Assembly (NCBI GenBank): GCA_900095095.1
Contig: FMBT01000290.1
Coordinates: 1,116,001-1,180,000 of the forward strand
Length of the DNA: 64,000 nucleotides
Direction: 5' to 3'
Source: Fragilariopsis cylindrus CCMP1102
Lineage: Eukaryota > Bacillariophyta > Bacillariophyceae > Bacillariales > Bacillariaceae
A model generated the notes under the pieces. The model had not been told where the DNA came from, searched no databases, and was given only the letters and a program-made list of their open reading frames with translations. Below are positions 45,211-54,942 of the stretch, one piece after another. Position 1 is the first letter of the stretch. Each line of letters begins with the position of its first letter. The translations under genes and the position numbers were made by a program.

Positions 45211-47926
45211 TTACTTCTTCATTGGCTGTTGTATTCGAATTTTCTTCATTTCTGTTTCTTCTTCGTAATCATCACCCTGATCCATCTTGTCACCATCACC
45301 ATCATCATTGGCGACACGATCGTATACTACCACACCAACACTAATACGATTACGATTACGACCACGATGAACCATAATGATCAATAATAATAGTAGTAAC
45401 AAAACTGAAAGGGGGAAAAGTGGTAGTAGTGATGGTACAGGTGCTTTTATTACTTCTTCTACTTCTTCTTTACCAAATATTGCTTCACGACCTTCCTCAC
45501 TTTGAAACATTATTGTATGATCATGTGGTGATAATGGTACTTCATAAAATTGATGTATAAGCTTTCCATGTTGTTTTTGTTTGCTAAAATAGTTTGTAAT
45601 TGATTTCCAATAATGATGTCCACGTTCATTTCTTGTATAACCTTGAAAATTTGTATTGTAGGTTTCACAATTATCATTTTTGAGATCAATTGTATCATTC
45701 GAACCAATTATATAATAGACTTGTCTACGAGTACCATACCGTATAGCTAATTCTTCTTTGGTTGTTTTCGTTTTTGGATTATTCAAAGCACGATCTCTAT
45801 ATGGACTACTTATATGTCCACCAGATTCTAATCCCCATTCCCACATATTATAGGATGGACATTTATTGATATCATTTTGAGATGGTACATCAAATACGTA
45901 TGATGATGATGAATCAACCTTGTTACTCTTAATCATTCTACGATTATCCAAATAGCAATACGAACGTGGATTAGCAACAACAGACCGAATTTCTATTCCT
46001 CTACTAGCGCTTGTTGTTTTTGTTCTTGTACTGCGTGTTTCATCAGTATCACTCCCACCTTCATTCATATTATCAGTCCCACCTTCATGATCCGTCTCAT
46101 CATCATTATCGTGATCATTATCATTTCCAAATATAATAGAACTTGCACTTAATAATGACCAACGTTGTACATATTGACCGCCAGCAGAATGTCCCATAAC
46201 ACTAATCTTATTTAAATTTGGAAACAAATAATGATCTTCATTAGTATCTTCATCTCCTTGTTGTTGTTTGGTAGTTATAACATATTCAATTATTTTATCC
46301 ATTATATCATAACTACTTATACCACTTGTTTTATTATTATTTTCTGCTTCTGTACCATATCTTTTATAATATTATATTGCATTATTGTAAAATTGACATT
46401 GACATTGAAATTGACACGATAACGTGCGTACAAGAAGAACGAAAAAAACATAAAAGAAACGAATGAACGAACGAAAAACAAGGAAAAACAAGGTAAGATA
46501 GAAGATAATCTGCGTTTCGTTTTGTTTTGATTCAAATCAATCGTTCGACTCGACTCGACTCGACTCAAAACACTACTGGACGGGAACGTTAATCCCATCC
46601 CATCCCATCGCATTCCATCGCATCGCATCGCATCGCAATAACCCTAACTCGTCCCCCTGATCCACGTAACGTAACGTGATAGTAATGCAATGTAACGTAA
46701 CAGCAAAACACACATCGCAATCGTTGCAATGAATACAACGTAAAGTAAGGTAACGTAACGTACCTCCATGTATGACTAGATCCTTTCACATCAATAGGAC
46801 CATTATCCGACCAATATAAGACATTCTCAATATCATCAATACTACTTGGTTCTTTTGGTTTGGGAATTATTATTGGTTTCGATTTTGATCTCTTTCTCTT
46901 TGATTTTGAATTGGAATTTAAATTCAAATTTAAATTCGAATTTAAATCAATTTCCACAGGAAATTTTGGTGCTATGATTAATACACTATTATTTTTATCT
47001 TTATCCTTCTTATTTTTATCTTTATCTTTATTTCTATCAAGTAATGACATAATAGTACATAAATATTCATCCGCATTCCGTCCGGAACCATGTATCACAA
47101 TTAAGATTGTTGTAATGGAATTAAATTTATTACTATTAATACTTCTACTTGTACTTGTAGGACTAGTAGGAATAATATTCCCCATATTTGAATAATATGT
47201 GGCATTATAAACATTAATTTCAGCATCAACGCCAGTGTCAGCGCCAGCGCCAGCGCCATCGTCATCAATAATACTTGCAATAGGAAAACCATGTAATTTT
47301 AATAATGAATCGTCTTCATTATCATTATTTAATAATAATGAGGATACTGAACATAATTGATATCGTGGTGTAATTGGTGCATTTAAATATTTTGGATGCG
47401 ATTCAATTAATTTACACACCTGTTGTTGTACTTCTCTCATTTCTGTCATTTCTGTTTCTTCTCCATTCTTACCTTCTTCCCAAAAAGAAATAGTATCACA
47501 TTTATATCCATAAGAACAACCGGTAGTATTAGTAATAGTCACAGCTTGATGATAACCTGTATTATTGACAGTATTATAATCCTGCAAATCATCATATGTA
47601 TCATTACAACATTGACCAGAATCTTCCGGATCTTTGGAACGATTTGGTATACAAGAGGATGATAATGTAATAACATCAGTGCCTGTACCTGATACAGATG
47701 TTGTTGACGTTGAACTACAACATGTATTACCATCTGGGCAGATACCACCACCACGATCTAAGGAACATTGTTTCCATGCAGTCACTGCTGTGACGTCGTT
47801 GTTAACGTTGATGATTAGGATCATAAAAAGAGAAATAAGAACATATGATATATTATTCGTCGATGATACTACGAACTGCGACGACGATCGTCGCGATAAT
47901 AATAATAATGATGAGGACATGATCAT
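45211..47926 (-). CDS. Secreted/membrane alpha/beta hydrolase (carboxylic-ester or peptidase-like)
   Basis: Two exons on the minus strand: 47926-46764 and 46360-45211, intron 403 bp, product 770 aa; the split Arg codon is AG|A (HTW-R-YGTEAEN). Residues about 25-45 are hydrophobic (signal or anchor). A Cys-rich lumenal segment follows (CSLDRGGGICPDGNTCC, GQCC, GCSYGYKC), with potential disulphides. The hydrolase core has ILIVIHGSGRNADEYLC (oxyanion strand), then the nucleophile elbow VMGHSAGGQYVQRW (GHSAGG) at the start of exon 2, and SPHDHTIMF as the likely His region. Near the C-terminus PLFPLSVLLLLLLLIIM is a transmembrane segment with a basic cytosolic tail. Hence a type I membrane hydrolase facing lumen or outside. 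The substrate is not determinable. The intron carries short GCGAT/GGGAT and CGACT tandem repeats. Confidence 0.85.
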
Positions 47927-48745
47927 AATACTATCATCGATTTCGATTTCGATTTGACTATTCTAATTAAAAAGCATGCAAGATCAAATCTGTTTGGTTA
48001 TATTGGATGAATTCACTAATAAGAATATTTGAAACGCTCTGACAATAGAAACTTCCTTCGCCGTTATCACACGCATATAAAAAGCAGCATGTCAAAATAG
48101 AAGCAAAAATATATTTTATTATGTAAAGTTTGTTTTGTTAGTAAAAACACTAAGTACAAAAATCGGTCCGATGTTAAATAACATCGGTCCGATGTTAAAT
48201 AACATCGGTCCGATGTTAAATAACATCGGTCCGATGTTAAATAATATCGGTCCAATTGGCGCGCGTTCGAAAACAAAAAATCTTTTCTTTCTTCAGTCAG
48301 TCATGCTTCTTATTATTTTAATTTCCTGCGCATACGCGTTTGCGCGCACTCCTATTTTAAGGGATATGATCGTAATCGTGACAACTGACAATGATATACA
48401 AAATGTCTTTATGTCGATGTCAATGTGTCGAAATATTTGGCGTATCGATCCTCTTACAGTAACTACTGTATAAAGTAATGCCAACCGCCTTTTGTATTTA
48501 TTGTATGCAAGAAGAAATAATATCAATCATGGTACAAAAATACGGGTAGAAGAAATACGGTAGGGTAGACAGTGCCGAAATCGGAAGACCATTATTTACA
48601 ATAATAATCAGACAGCATTATATAGTACTCACGTGTTGCCTTCAAAACTATCAACTCTCAACTCTCAACTCTCAAATCTCAACGCAGACAAACAAACAAT
48701 CAATCAAACAAACAAACAAACAAGCACCATCATCCATCATTCAAA
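47927..48745. promoter_or_regulatory. Shared divergent promoter region
   Basis: 819 bp between the alpha/beta hydrolase (-) and the H3-tail gene (+). It contains the palindrome array at 48162-48256. The leader of the H3-tail gene has three CTCAA(C/A)TCT-type repeats (about 48648-48682) and a CAAACAAA run before the ATG. A frame open through 48135-48473 exists only because the 21-bp repeats keep it open and it starts at TTG, so I do not call it a gene. Confidence 0.6.
48162..48256. repeat. Phased 21-bp palindrome array, possible operator
   Basis: ATCGGTCC occurs at 48162, 48183, 48204, 48225 and 48246, exactly every 21 bp. In the inner copies the repeat is TAACATCGGTCCGATGTTA: arms of 9 bp around a central T, a near-perfect palindrome, with 2 bp between neighbours. 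The first copy has lost part of its left arm and the last is degenerate (ATCGGTCCAAT). Twenty-one base pairs is two turns of B-DNA, so all sites face the same side of the helix. Confidence 0.85.
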
Positions 48746-49582
48746 ATGGCTCGTACCAAACAAACCGCCCGTAAGTCTACTGGAAGGAAAGCTCCACGTA
48801 AGCAACCACCAAAGATGTCATCAGCATCAACAGCAGCAGCAGCATTAGCATTTGCATCAACTACAACAACTAGTCCAACAGAAACAACAACAACAACCAC
48901 AACCACAATAAGTAAGATGTCATCATCACACAAAAAAAGAGATCTATTAGTTCAACAGCAACAACAAATGCGTGCCACAAGTTTGGAACAAGAATTAGAA
49001 TGGAAACGTCAACGTCAATACATAAAGGATCATCCGACACCTGAAAGTATTGCCGCCGAAAACAGGCGTATAGAGGAAGCACAAACATCGGTATATGAAT
49101 TATTACATAAAAATCCGATGGATTATACTGGTGAACATCTGATGAAGGAATTTTCATTTAAACCACTATTAAAAAGTAATGACGACTATATGAAATTATA
49201 TAATTCAAATAATGGAATTAATTTAGAGGAACATGTAAAGGAATTACAGACACAAAGAACACAAGCACGCATGGATTTGGAGAATAATAATAGTAACGAT
49301 GAAGCTGCTGCTGCACGTGGTGCAGTGATCGAAAATACGAAGGCCTACGTAGCTGCGATCGTCGCTACGATCGAAAGTAAGGATGAGGACAGTTGGACAA
49401 TGTTCAAGGGTGATGAGAAGAAGTGTAGTAGCATGACAACAATAACACAAGAACAAGCACAAAGAGAACAAGAACAAGAACTACAAGAAGATAATAATAG
49501 TACTACTATTATCAAAAAGAAAAATAATAATGTATTCAATAAATTGCTAACATATTATAATAATGGTGGTGGCGGTGGTTAG
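48746..49582 (+). CDS. Protein with a histone H3 N-terminal tail but no histone fold
   Basis: 278 aa from ATG 48746. After the initiator Met the protein begins ARTKQTARKSTGRKAPRKQ: histone H3 residues 1-19 with one change, G13R. K4, K9, S10, K14, R17 and K18 are all kept. From residue 20 (PPKMSS) it departs, with none of the H3 tail's next segment and no histone fold in any frame. What follows is a Thr/Ala-rich linker (about 25-60), then a charged helical part (about 70-210) with a likely coiled coil (EQELEWKRQRQYIKDHPTPE, NRRIEEAQTSVYELL, VKELQTQRTQARMDLE). A Gln/Glu-rich, Asn-rich end closes in GGGGG. I do not recognise the body. Codons of the tail (CGT, ACC, GCC, AAG) are of the kind used by histone genes; the body has many A/T-ending codons. 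A gene fusion capturing H3's first codons is likely; mimicry is the proposed role. Confidence 0.88.
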   Translation: MARTKQTARKSTGRKAPRKQPPKMSSASTAAAALAFASTTTTSPTETTTTTTTTISKMSSSHKKRDLLVQQQQQMRATSLEQELEWKRQRQYIKDHPTPESIAAENRRIEEAQTSVYELLHKNPMDYTGEHLMKEFSFKPLLKSNDDYMKLYNSNNGINLEEHVKELQTQRTQARMDLENNNSNDEAAAARGAVIENTKAYVAAIVATIESKDEDSWTMFKGDEKKCSSMTTITQEQAQREQEQELQEDNNSTTIIKKKNNNVFNKLLTYYNNGGGGG

Positions 49583-50411
49583 TGACTTAAAACAAAAATA
49601 AATAAGATTAATGAATAATTCTTTTCTTGTATATGTTTATGCTTAACTTCGCTGAGAGCAGACGGGAAGCGGTGTGCTATTGCCTCATTTTGGGAAAGTC
49701 CAAAACAATTGTATAAAGCTCCGCACGCAGCATTCGAGACCAACCTATTTTACTACTTCACTATCGATGTCGCGTCGATGATTGGATTGATTGTGTACAG
49801 TAGTAGATAATATTTGATTTGACCTATTAATTAAGGGGTTCGATTCGATTCTCAAACGTTTGTTTGCTTTTATTATTATTGTATGCAAATTCCTTCACCA
49901 TAGACGAGGCTTACGTCGTAAACGAACGGTTGTTAGCGCGTTTGAATGACCTCTCCTCGATCGTGGGGGGTGTGCGACAATAACGTAGTTAGCTGGGAGA
50001 GTGAGACAATAAAGTAGTAGTCAACTGGGATAGCAAACTACGAGTCGTCCAATTCAGCAAAAAATGGTTGGGGGGAACAATTATTTGTACAGTAGCTTGC
50101 TAAGCTAAGTTATTAGTTAGATATATAGATGTAGATAACTAGTATAAAAAGTACAGTAGTACCGTAAAGATTTGTTTTACTTGAAGGCAATAGATTCATA
50201 TTTTAAATATCAGTGTCTTAGCTTAGCTTATCTTTCCGTGTCGTCGTATCCATATGTATCACGTGTCGTCGTCATTGTTGATACGATTTTACGGGACAAG
50301 TAATAACAGTAGTAAATTAGTCGATCTTCCGTAGTACAGTATTACTGTACATTCATTTATTTTTTCTTTCTTTAAAATTTTCTATTCATTATGCTTCTGA
50401 ATCCTTATATC
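49583..50411. other. Convergent 3' intergenic region
   Basis: Between the H3-tail gene (+) and the TtcA-like gene (-). AT-rich, with TACAGTA-like words and CGTCGTC runs near 50235-50275. Nothing else is seen. Confidence 0.4.
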
Positions 50412-51545
50412 TTATTCTTTATTTAAGAAATCACCATTAATATCACCTTCTTCTTCTTCACCCGTGATAGGATTCATACCAATATTCGAACGTAATTGTT
50501 GATCGAGTAAATGACTAGGTACGACATTACTTAAACTTAATAACCAATTTTTTTTGGCATCGGGTGTAAAACTATCTAATGTGGCTAGTAGTAATTTGAC
50601 TTGTGGACGTTGTAATCCGGATTGATTTTTACATAAATTACAAGGCAATATTGGAAATTTACTGAGTTGTGCATATTCTTCAATATCCTTTTCAAAACTT
50701 TTAATTAAGGGTCTCATTACCGCTAATTTACCACGTTGACTGGTATACCGTGCGGGCATAGCTTTCATTTGACCCACATGTAACATATTCAAGACTAATG
50801 TTTCTAAGGAATCATCGGCATGATGTCCTAAGACTAATTTATTACATTGTAATTCAATTGCTTTACTATACAGTATTCCACGACGTAATCTAGAACACAT
50901 AGTACAAAAGGATTTGTCGGGACTTGTTTTATCTAAGACAATCGAATAGGTATCTTCTTCAATAATTTCATACTCACATCCTAATTCATTTAACCAATCC
51001 ACGAGTGGTACTCCATCATATCCTGGTTGTTTTTGATCGACATGGACTGCCGTTAATTGAAAATTAATACCAATAGGTATTAATTGTTGTTGCAAGTCCA
51101 TTAACAAGACTAATAATGCTGCAGAATCTTTTCCACCGGATACACAGACCATAATATGATCCCCATCTTCAAACATCTGATATTCTTTCCCCACATTACG
51201 TAATTCTTTCATTAATTTATATTTTAATTTATTCACCGGTAAATTTTGTTCTTGTCGTTTCAATTGTTTTTTTGATAATACTACTACTGGTACTTCTGGT
51301 AGTACTTCTACTTCTACTTCTGATTCAGCGACAGCAATAGAACTATCATTATCTTGAGTTGTTACTGTTACGTCGGTGGCGGCCAGTAGGATTGTTGTTT
51401 TTGTTGGTTTTTTGGTATTAACGTTGACAGATGATGATAATGATGATGATGAAAAAGAAAAACATACTATCGGTAGCATCAGTAAAAGCAATGATGATAC
51501 CAGCAATACATTTGTCGTTGTACCGGTACGACGAAACATCATCAT
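50412..51545 (-). CDS. TtcA-like tRNA 2-thiocytidine(32) synthase, organelle-targeted
   Basis: 377 aa, ATG at 51545 (two further Met codons follow directly). TtcA uses ATP and an iron-sulphur cluster to replace the C2 oxygen of tRNA C32 with sulphur. The PP-loop ATP-binding motif SGGKDS is at 136-141; the Cys pair CTMC lies at 214-217 in the block CTMCSRLRRG; GHHADDSLET is at 240-249; PCNLC near 301-305 gives the third conserved Cys (C302) plus C305. N-terminus: 15-28 is a signal-peptide-like hydrophobic run followed by VCFSFSSSS, the Phe-containing context of diatom bipartite plastid presequences (ER signal then transit peptide), so plastid import is likely. The substrate tRNA assignment rests on family. 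It is transcribed divergently from the TrmJ-like gene, with 525 bp between the two start codons. Confidence 0.9.
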   Translation of the reverse strand: MMMFRRTGTTTNVLLVSSLLLLMLPIVCFSFSSSSLSSSVNVNTKKPTKTTILLAATDVTVTTQDNDSSIAVAESEVEVEVLPEVPVVVLSKKQLKRQEQNLPVNKLKYKLMKELRNVGKEYQMFEDGDHIMVCVSGGKDSAALLVLLMDLQQQLIPIGINFQLTAVHVDQKQPGYDGVPLVDWLNELGCEYEIIEEDTYSIVLDKTSPDKSFCTMCSRLRRGILYSKAIELQCNKLVLGHHADDSLETLVLNMLHVGQMKAMPARYTSQRGKLAVMRPLIKSFEKDIEEYAQLSKFPILPCNLCKNQSGLQRPQVKLLLATLDSFTPDAKKNWLLSLSNVVPSHLLDQQLRSNIGMNPITGEEEEGDINGDFLNKE

Positions 51546-52070
51546 AATATTATTGCTGTGTATAATAAGAATTGAATTGAATTGAATAGGACGAGAATAA
51601 AAATTGAATGAGACAGCGCTATGATGATACTACCGAGGGGATAATACTGATGGTGATGGCGATGATGTTGTTCTAGTACTGTACTGTGATGCTTCCTTCT
51701 TCGTCGTAGTTTTACCTCTTTTCTTTGATGTGAAGCAAGGTTTGCTTTAAATAAAAATATTATTATGATATGGGTCGCAAAGAAACGGCGAGGCGAGGGA
51801 CAGACCCCCGGCTTTTGTATGATGGATCTTTAGTATGTTTTACTAAACGACTCGACTCAGTCGACTAAATAAATGCAAGATACGTGCTTTCAAAACTGAC
51901 CTCATTTTTTTCAAAATTCAGGCAATAAGGTAACACAAAAACAAAGCGATGAAATCAAATCCACCTTCACAACACAACCCATTCATTCGTCACTAGTCTA
52001 ATGGAAGCAAAGAATAATAATTCAGTCCTCCTTACTGCTACTACACTCCATAAGAGAAAGTCAACGAACG
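51546..52070. promoter_or_regulatory. Divergent promoter between two tRNA-modification genes
   Basis: Intergenic region shared by the TtcA-like (-) and TrmJ-like (+) genes, AT-rich. No operator-type repeat is evident. Confidence 0.5.
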
Positions 52071-53030
52071 ATGGTGACTATTTTCCTACTACTAACGCTC
52101 CTACTAGTTGCTATAATACCAATAGCAGTGGATGGTTTATCATCATCATCGTCGTCGTCGTCGTCGTCGTCATCGTCTGTTCGTAATAATAGTAATAATA
52201 GTATTAGCCAAGCAATTATAAACAGTATATCAGCAAAAGCAAAAGCAATAGCAATATCACCAAGGCTAGTACCAACAACGGCATCATCATCATCAGTAGT
52301 ACCTACTAAACTAAAAATAAAAACGAAATTTATCTTAATTGATACCATCAATTGTGGTAATATTGGTTCAGCGGCACGTGCCATGAAAACAATGGGATTC
52401 CAAAATAATTTAATTTTAGTCAATCCCAAAGATGGTATAACTGTCAAACAAAAAAAAGGTACCAAAGAGAGTACCAGTGGTGCCATTGATGTCTTACAAA
52501 ATTCAAAACTATTTCTGACATTAGATGAAGCATTAGATTGTTCCTTTGACGACGACGACGAGGATGATAATGATAAAAGTAAAGAGATATCAGTGGACGA
52601 GGACGAGAAGAAACAGGACGACGATGACGATGACAACGATGACGACAACATTATCACTATTGTGTGTGGTACTGGTATGCCAATTGATATGAGTCGTGAA
52701 CGAGAAGAACAACTCTATATTCCACCAAGACAATTCTTTGAAGAATTACTTTTACTGTCTGCGGCTTCTGCAGCTTCAACAGCAGCTTCAACAGCATCAA
52801 CCACGAAAACTACAACTACAGTTACTACAATACATCTATCACTATTATTTGGAAATGAAAAATATGGTATGAATCAAAATGATATACAAAACTATTGTCA
52901 TAGTATGTTAGGGATACCGACCAATCCAAAATTTGGTAGTTTAAATTTAGCATCCGCGGTACAAATTATAGCCTATGATTGGAGGATGGCAATGAATAAT
53001 GGCAATTATGGCAATGTACAATGGCAATGA
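52071..53030 (+). CDS. TrmJ-like tRNA (Cm/Um32) 2'-O-methyltransferase, organelle-targeted
   Basis: 319 aa from ATG 52071. SPOUT-family enzyme of the TrmH/TrmJ type, in bacteria responsible for ribose methylation of tRNA position 32. Residues 1-22 form an ER-type signal sequence (MVTIFLLLTLLLVAIIPIAV), then a long poly-Ser tract, consistent with a plastid presequence. The core contains GNIGSAARAMKTMGF (96-110) with the L-L-V-NP strand after it, SGAIDVL, TLDEAL, the AdoMet-site motif LLFGNEKYGM, and NPKFGSLNLASAVQIIAYDW near the end, which are the three SpoU motifs in order. Asp/Glu-rich and Ala/Ser/Thr-rich insertions at about 170-200 and 240-265 are absent in bacterial relatives. Partner gene on the other strand is the TtcA-like enzyme acting on the same nucleotide. 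Confidence 0.9.
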   Translation: MVTIFLLLTLLLVAIIPIAVDGLSSSSSSSSSSSSSVRNNSNNSISQAIINSISAKAKAIAISPRLVPTTASSSSVVPTKLKIKTKFILIDTINCGNIGSAARAMKTMGFQNNLILVNPKDGITVKQKKGTKESTSGAIDVLQNSKLFLTLDEALDCSFDDDDEDDNDKSKEISVDEDEKKQDDDDDDNDDDNIITIVCGTGMPIDMSREREEQLYIPPRQFFEELLLLSAASAASTAASTASTTKTTTTVTTIHLSLLFGNEKYGMNQNDIQNYCHSMLGIPTNPKFGSLNLASAVQIIAYDWRMAMNNGNYGNVQWQ

Positions 53031-53221
53031 ATCACTGGCAATTATTGATAATAAATAAAATTCAGTAGAGACTTTTTTGTATTGAAAGTACTATGAACAA
53101 TGGTTTAGACTTGCTTAAACTACGTTTTTAATCTCAGTTTCATATTATTTGTTTATTTATAATGTGTATTTCATTCATTTATTGATTTTATACTATATTA
53201 TTTCTTGTTTCATATCATTCA

Positions 53222-54064
53222 CTAGGCAGCATTCTCTAATACATCAATAAGATTTTGAATATTGTTTGCTGTAATCTCAATGCCAAGACTATCATTATTC
53301 TGTCCAATTTGGAATGTATAACTTTTTGCATTAGCTATGAATTGACCAGCCATCTCTGATCCCAAACTTTTCTGACCATCAGGATTTAAATTGATAACCA
53401 TTGAACTTTCTTTGAAAACTTGAGCTTGAGTACCAAGAGCAATGGATAAGGTACCACCAGCCCTATTATCTTTACCACCTACTATGACAGCATTTTTTCC
53501 ACCTGCTTCATTATCTTCACCACCGGTAACAACAGAACGATCACCAGTAGAAAAAAGATCAGTAGCACCACCACCAGTTCTTACAGCTTCTTGAGCATCA
53601 CATATAATACCTGTACCACCGGAAATTGTACAACCGGTACATATTTTTATGTCTTTTATCAGACACACTGAATTTTCTAGTCCGCCAGTAATAACAGAGT
53701 CTTCTGCATTGTTAGCAATGAAATTACCATCACCACCAGAAATGGTACATTCCGTTGATTTAGAACCAATTTCATTAAAATCTCCACCCGAAATAGTTGA
53801 AAATTTTGAAAAAACGGAATTAGAACTACCACCAGCAATGACAGCATAATCACCTTTTGCTTTGTTATCATCACCACCATTAACATTAGAAAAATCACCT
53901 TTTGCAATGTTATCATCGCCTCCAAAAACCACAACACTAGATTCACCTGTCCGATTAATAGTTGATGGTGCTAAAGTCGGGATTTGGGCGTTTACTACAC
54001 CGAATCGAGTGTTACTACATGACAAGGCTGCGATTGCTAGGACGGCATAATAATGAAACTTCAT
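53222..54064 (-). CDS. Secreted beta-roll (YadA-head-like) repeat protein
   Basis: 280 aa, minus-strand ATG at 54064. A signal peptide (1 to about 27, ending GVVNAQ) sends it to the secretory path. From about 43 to 215 it consists of repeats with the pattern S-V-x-x-GG-D-x-N-x-A-x-G-D (VVVFGGDDNIAKGDFSNVN, then AVIAGGSSNSV, TISGGDFNEIG, TISGGDGNFI, VVTGGEDNEAGG, VIVGGKDNRAGG). Each places small residues and Asn/Asp in turns of a beta roll, as in heads of trimeric autotransporters. Four cysteines (in ECTISGG, SVC, KICTGC) punctuate the middle. The C-terminus (220-280) is a separate fold. Genes of this kind occur in diatoms. It lies 191 bp from the TrmJ-like gene in a convergent pair. Possible surface adhesin or ice- or mineral-binding protein; function unproven. 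Confidence 0.85.
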   Translation of the reverse strand: MKFHYYAVLAIAALSCSNTRFGVVNAQIPTLAPSTINRTGESSVVVFGGDDNIAKGDFSNVNGGDDNKAKGDYAVIAGGSSNSVFSKFSTISGGDFNEIGSKSTECTISGGDGNFIANNAEDSVITGGLENSVCLIKDIKICTGCTISGGTGIICDAQEAVRTGGGATDLFSTGDRSVVTGGEDNEAGGKNAVIVGGKDNRAGGTLSIALGTQAQVFKESSMVINLNPDGQKSLGSEMAGQFIANAKSYTFQIGQNNDSLGIEITANNIQNLIDVLENAA

Positions 54065-54526
54065 TTTCTTTGAAACCGTTTTGTTGTTATTGTTGTGTTG
54101 TTGGTCGATTTCTGTTTGATTGGCGCTAGTGCCTTACCGAAGTTAGAAGTAAATACTAGTACATACAGTAGTAGTTGTTAACCGATCTATTAATTACTAG
54201 AGTTACAACGATGTTAACAATCAAAGTGAGCACAGTATTGGTGTTTGCTGTACAAAGCTATCTTCATGTATTATTGGGCGATTCTTTAGGGCTGGATCCA
54301 TTTTAGGGCCGGATAGTCGAAGTAATCGCGCGCTCGACTAACGCGCTAACAATTCAACACACCCTTGGATAGTCTTTGGACTTTAAATGACGAAGATTCG
54401 AGGTTTATCTCGCTAGCTATGGTCCAAATTAGTTTCCAACCCAGCAAAGAGTTGGAGTTGTAACTCTGATAACGAATAGACCTGTTAACAACTACTATTG
54501 TATATATTAGTATTTACTTCTAATAG
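54065..54526. other. Upstream region of the beta-roll gene
   Basis: Promoter side of the minus-strand gene that starts at 54064, and spacer to the gene fragment. It includes GTTAACAATTAAAGTTATCAAAG-like words near 54530 and TTAACAATCAAAGT near 54212. No gene. Confidence 0.35.
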
Positions 54527-54886
54527 TTAACAATTAAAGTTATCAAAGTTTGTCTTTTGTCCAGATAGGGCAGCTATAACGCAATTTGATTTGCGTAATC
54601 GTATTGTCCATAATAATCATAAAACTTTTCATACATCTTATTGTAGGGACAGTTTTCACATTCTGCCATTTTCTTTTGTGCAGCAGTAGAAAATCCTTGA
54701 ATGGATCGTTTGTTGATATTATCATCTGTGATTGGATCGTACGTGTACGAAGCATCACTTACACCATCAATAGCGACTGATCCTGATGCAGCAAAGCATC
54801 CTACTGTGTTAGGTGTTAACGATGCACCAACTTGACAATTAACGTAATTCTTTTGACTACCGGATATATGAATTCTGCCCTACTGT
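54527..54886 (-). pseudogene. Fragment of a secreted diatom Cys protein with CENCPY motif
   Basis: On the minus strand one frame stays open and shows GCFAASGSVAIDG, a TYDP...IN segment, RSIQGFSTAAQKKMAECENC, then PYNKMYEKFYDYYGQYDYA, a composition and Cys-x-x-Cys-Pro-Tyr pattern I associate with conserved diatom secreted proteins. At about 54575 it meets a TAG. A neighbouring frame continues sensibly for a dozen codons (AALSGQKTNFDN) to a stop near 54527, implying a single-base indel. A stop upstream in the leading frame and no start ATG make this a decayed or partial copy. Confidence 0.5.
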
Positions 54887-54942
54887 ACACCCAATGATTG
54901 TACGGTACAGTAAGATAGAATGTGGGAGTGGGAGCAACTTAG

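Noticed and set aside
48162-48256. CRISPR-like array
   Set aside because: Repeats are contiguous with 2-bp gaps, no unique spacers and no cas genes; the host is a eukaryote.
48135-48473. 112-codon plus-strand frame through the 21-bp repeats, with a hydrophobic C-terminal part
   Set aside because: It starts at TTG, is open only because 21 is a multiple of three, and the opposite strand is equally open. The repeats fit a regulatory array better.
49830-49850. GGTTCGATTC resembling a tRNA B box
   Set aside because: No matching A box, no 5-bp T stem and no acceptor stem could be formed from the flanks.
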